Shown in pieces: positions 7,060 to 7,840 of a stretch of 7,840 nt of DNA. The first letter of the stretch is position 1. Every line of letters begins with the position of its first letter. The translations under genes were made by a program, and so were the position numbers. This stretch comes from Clostridium sp. (GTDB taxonomy: Bacteria > Bacillota > Clostridia > Clostridiales > Clostridiaceae), in the NCBI GenBank assembly GCA_012511315.1, contig JAAZGI010000432.1, positions 1-7,840 on the forward strand, given 5' to 3'. Below the pieces are notes generated by a model. The model ran no database searches. It worked only from the letters and a program-made list of their open reading frames with translations, and was not told where the DNA came from.

Positions 7060-7569
7060 ATGGCAGATAAGAAGATTATTACGTATATTCCACCAAAACC
7101 TCAATTAAGAGAGAAACGAGTTGGGATCTACTGCCGCGTCAGTACTAACAGCACTGAACAGTTAAATAGCCTGACAGCTCAAATTTCAGCTATGACAAGA
7201 TTTATTTCCATCAATCCGAAGTGGCTACTAGTATATACTTACATTGATATCGCATCAGGGAAAGCTGGTACCCCGAGAAAAGAATTTTCTCGAATGCTTC
7301 TAGACTGTAACTCAAAGGATTTGGACATAATTTTGACTAAGTGCATCAGCCGATTTGGAAGTGACACGGTTGAAGTTCTTGGTGCTTTAAATCAGCTCAA
7401 ACAGTTGAGAGTCCGCGTGATTTTCCAACAAGAGGAACTGGATACTGCTGTGGTGGAGAGTGATCTAATGATCTCGGTTATCGAGTCATTGGCTCAGGCA
7501 GAAAATGAATCCCGCAGTCAGAACATCAAATGGGGTATCAAACAACATGCAGCGCAAGGTACATCAAAG
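7060..7569 (+). pseudogene. Large serine recombinase, truncated by an IS66 insertion
   Basis: The first 170 codons encode the resolvase-type catalytic domain. RVGIYCRVST holds the nucleophile Ser28 with Arg26, IDIASGKAGTPRKEF is the usual middle block, and KCISRFGSDTVEVL follows, then VIFQQEELDT and SLAQAENESRSQNIKWGIK. In intact relatives the protein continues for roughly 350 more residues (recombinase and zinc-ribbon/coiled-coil DNA-binding domains). Here homology stops after GTSK at 7569, exactly where an IS66-type tip (GTAAGCG) begins. The frame runs on into the IS for three residues and ends at TAA 7579-7581. The family cuts and rejoins DNA at attachment sites to integrate or excise elements. 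Besides losing its DNA-binding part, residue 101 is Ser where SRFGRN/D relatives have a catalytic-pocket Arg, so the enzyme is doubly impaired. Confidence 0.88.
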
Positions 7570-7579
7570 GTAAGCGTAT

Positions 7580-7632
7580 AATAAACCCCGTCTTGATTAA
7601 GCTCGCAAGCTTTGATCTAGACGGGGTTTATT
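7580..7632 (-). terminator. Hairpin at the end of the IS66 transposase gene
   Basis: A perfect 14-bp stem (AATAAACCCCGTCT at 7580-7593 and AGACGGGGTTTATT at 7619-7632) encloses an inner imperfect stem (AAGCT/AGCTT around CGCA). It begins at the transposase stop codon and occupies the gap to the element tip. It probably stops transcription out of, and perhaps into, the element. A worn version of the same hairpin is visible at about 211-260. Confidence 0.75.
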
Positions 7633-7840
7633 TAGGTGTTTTTAATTCGGATATGGGCTGGGATTTTGGTTGACCAAGGTAGTACATCTTGAATCTTCTC
7701 GGCAGTTTGTTTGTTTTGACTTAGTTCTTCAATGACAAACATTAAGTACTCGTAGGGGTGGAGCTTATTTGCCTTCGCTGTCTCCACGATGCTGTAGAGA
7801 ACTTGACTGGCAACGGCTCCTTTAACACTGGTGCAGAACA
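7632..7840 (-). CDS. IS66 family transposase, C-terminal part
   Basis: Read on the - strand from the window end, 68 residues remain before TAA at 7634-7632: FCTSVKGAVASQVLYSIVET, then AKANKLHPYEYLMFVIEELS, ending PAHIRIKNT. FCTSVKGA...YSIVETAKANGL-type sequence is the conserved end of IS66 TnpC transposases, which carry out DDE-type cut-and-paste transposition together with TnpA and TnpB. The catalytic residues and the rest of the protein lie beyond 7840. The visible part is uninterrupted, so the copy may be functional. Confidence 0.9.
   Translation of the reverse strand, partial: FCTSVKGAVASQVLYSIVETAKANKLHPYEYLMFVIEELSQNKQTAEKIQDVLPWSTKIPAHIRIKNT

Larger units (their letters stand above)
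7570..7840 (-). mobile_element. IS66-family element, right tip and transposase 3' end (continues past window)
   Basis: The tip starts at 7570 with GTAAGCGT, the typical GTAAGCG terminal inverted-repeat start of IS66 elements, directly abutting recombinase codons. The last transposase codons and a long hairpin follow inward. The element is oriented so its transposase reads leftward, ending near the tip. IS66 elements usually duplicate 8 bases of target, so CATCAAAG (7562-7569) should recur beyond the other end, outside this window. Its condition is good compared with the decayed copy at 1-271. Confidence 0.85.

Noticed and set aside
1..7840. CRISPR array, tRNA or rRNA genes
   Set aside because: I saw no regularly spaced direct repeats, cloverleaf folds or rRNA signature sequences on either strand.

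Overview
The window is AT-rich and comes from a low-GC Gram-positive bacterium, most likely a member of the Clostridia (Bacillota). The reasons are strong AAGGAG/GGAGG ribosome-binding sites, a DAK2-DegV fusion gene, a DUF2177 gene, a group IIC-type intron fragment next to a terminator, IS66-type transposase ends and a clostridial-style serine recombinase. The genus cannot be fixed from sequence alone.

Layout, left to right. (1) Positions 1-271 are a decayed 3' end of an IS66-family element on the + strand, with stops and a 4-base deletion. (2) Positions 442-4613 hold a + strand gene block closed by a clear intrinsic terminator. It contains a polytopic membrane protein of unknown function (492-1301), a DUF2177 membrane protein (1454-1849), a fatty-acid-kinase-like DAK2-DegV fusion broken by two in-frame stops (1864-3630), and a DUF1295/steroid-5-alpha-reductase-like membrane protein (3643-4428). 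(3) Starting 4 bases after the terminator (4617) is the 5' part of a group IIC-type intron RNA. It trails off into a degraded stretch with no intact maturase. (4) A lipoprotein gene runs on the - strand (5297-5965), with an AT-rich divergent upstream region. (5) Positions 6231-7013 form a hypothetical gene on the + strand interrupted by in-frame stops. A large serine recombinase gene follows from 7060 and is cut at 7569 by the tip of a second IS66-family element. That element continues past the window end on the - strand with an intact transposase C-terminus.

The biology is a small membrane/lipid-associated gene block embedded in a region heavily worn by mobile DNA. At least three originally sizeable genes are broken (DAK2-DegV, the hypothetical gene, the recombinase), the first by nonsense codons alone and the last by insertion. 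The DAK2 module resembles FakA and the DegV module resembles FakB, the fatty acid kinase partners, so the intact ancestor probably phosphorylated exogenous fatty acids bound by its own DegV domain (inference). I found no clear sign of a new defence or regulatory system. The most informative signals are the layered mobile-element scars and the pattern of nonsense codons.
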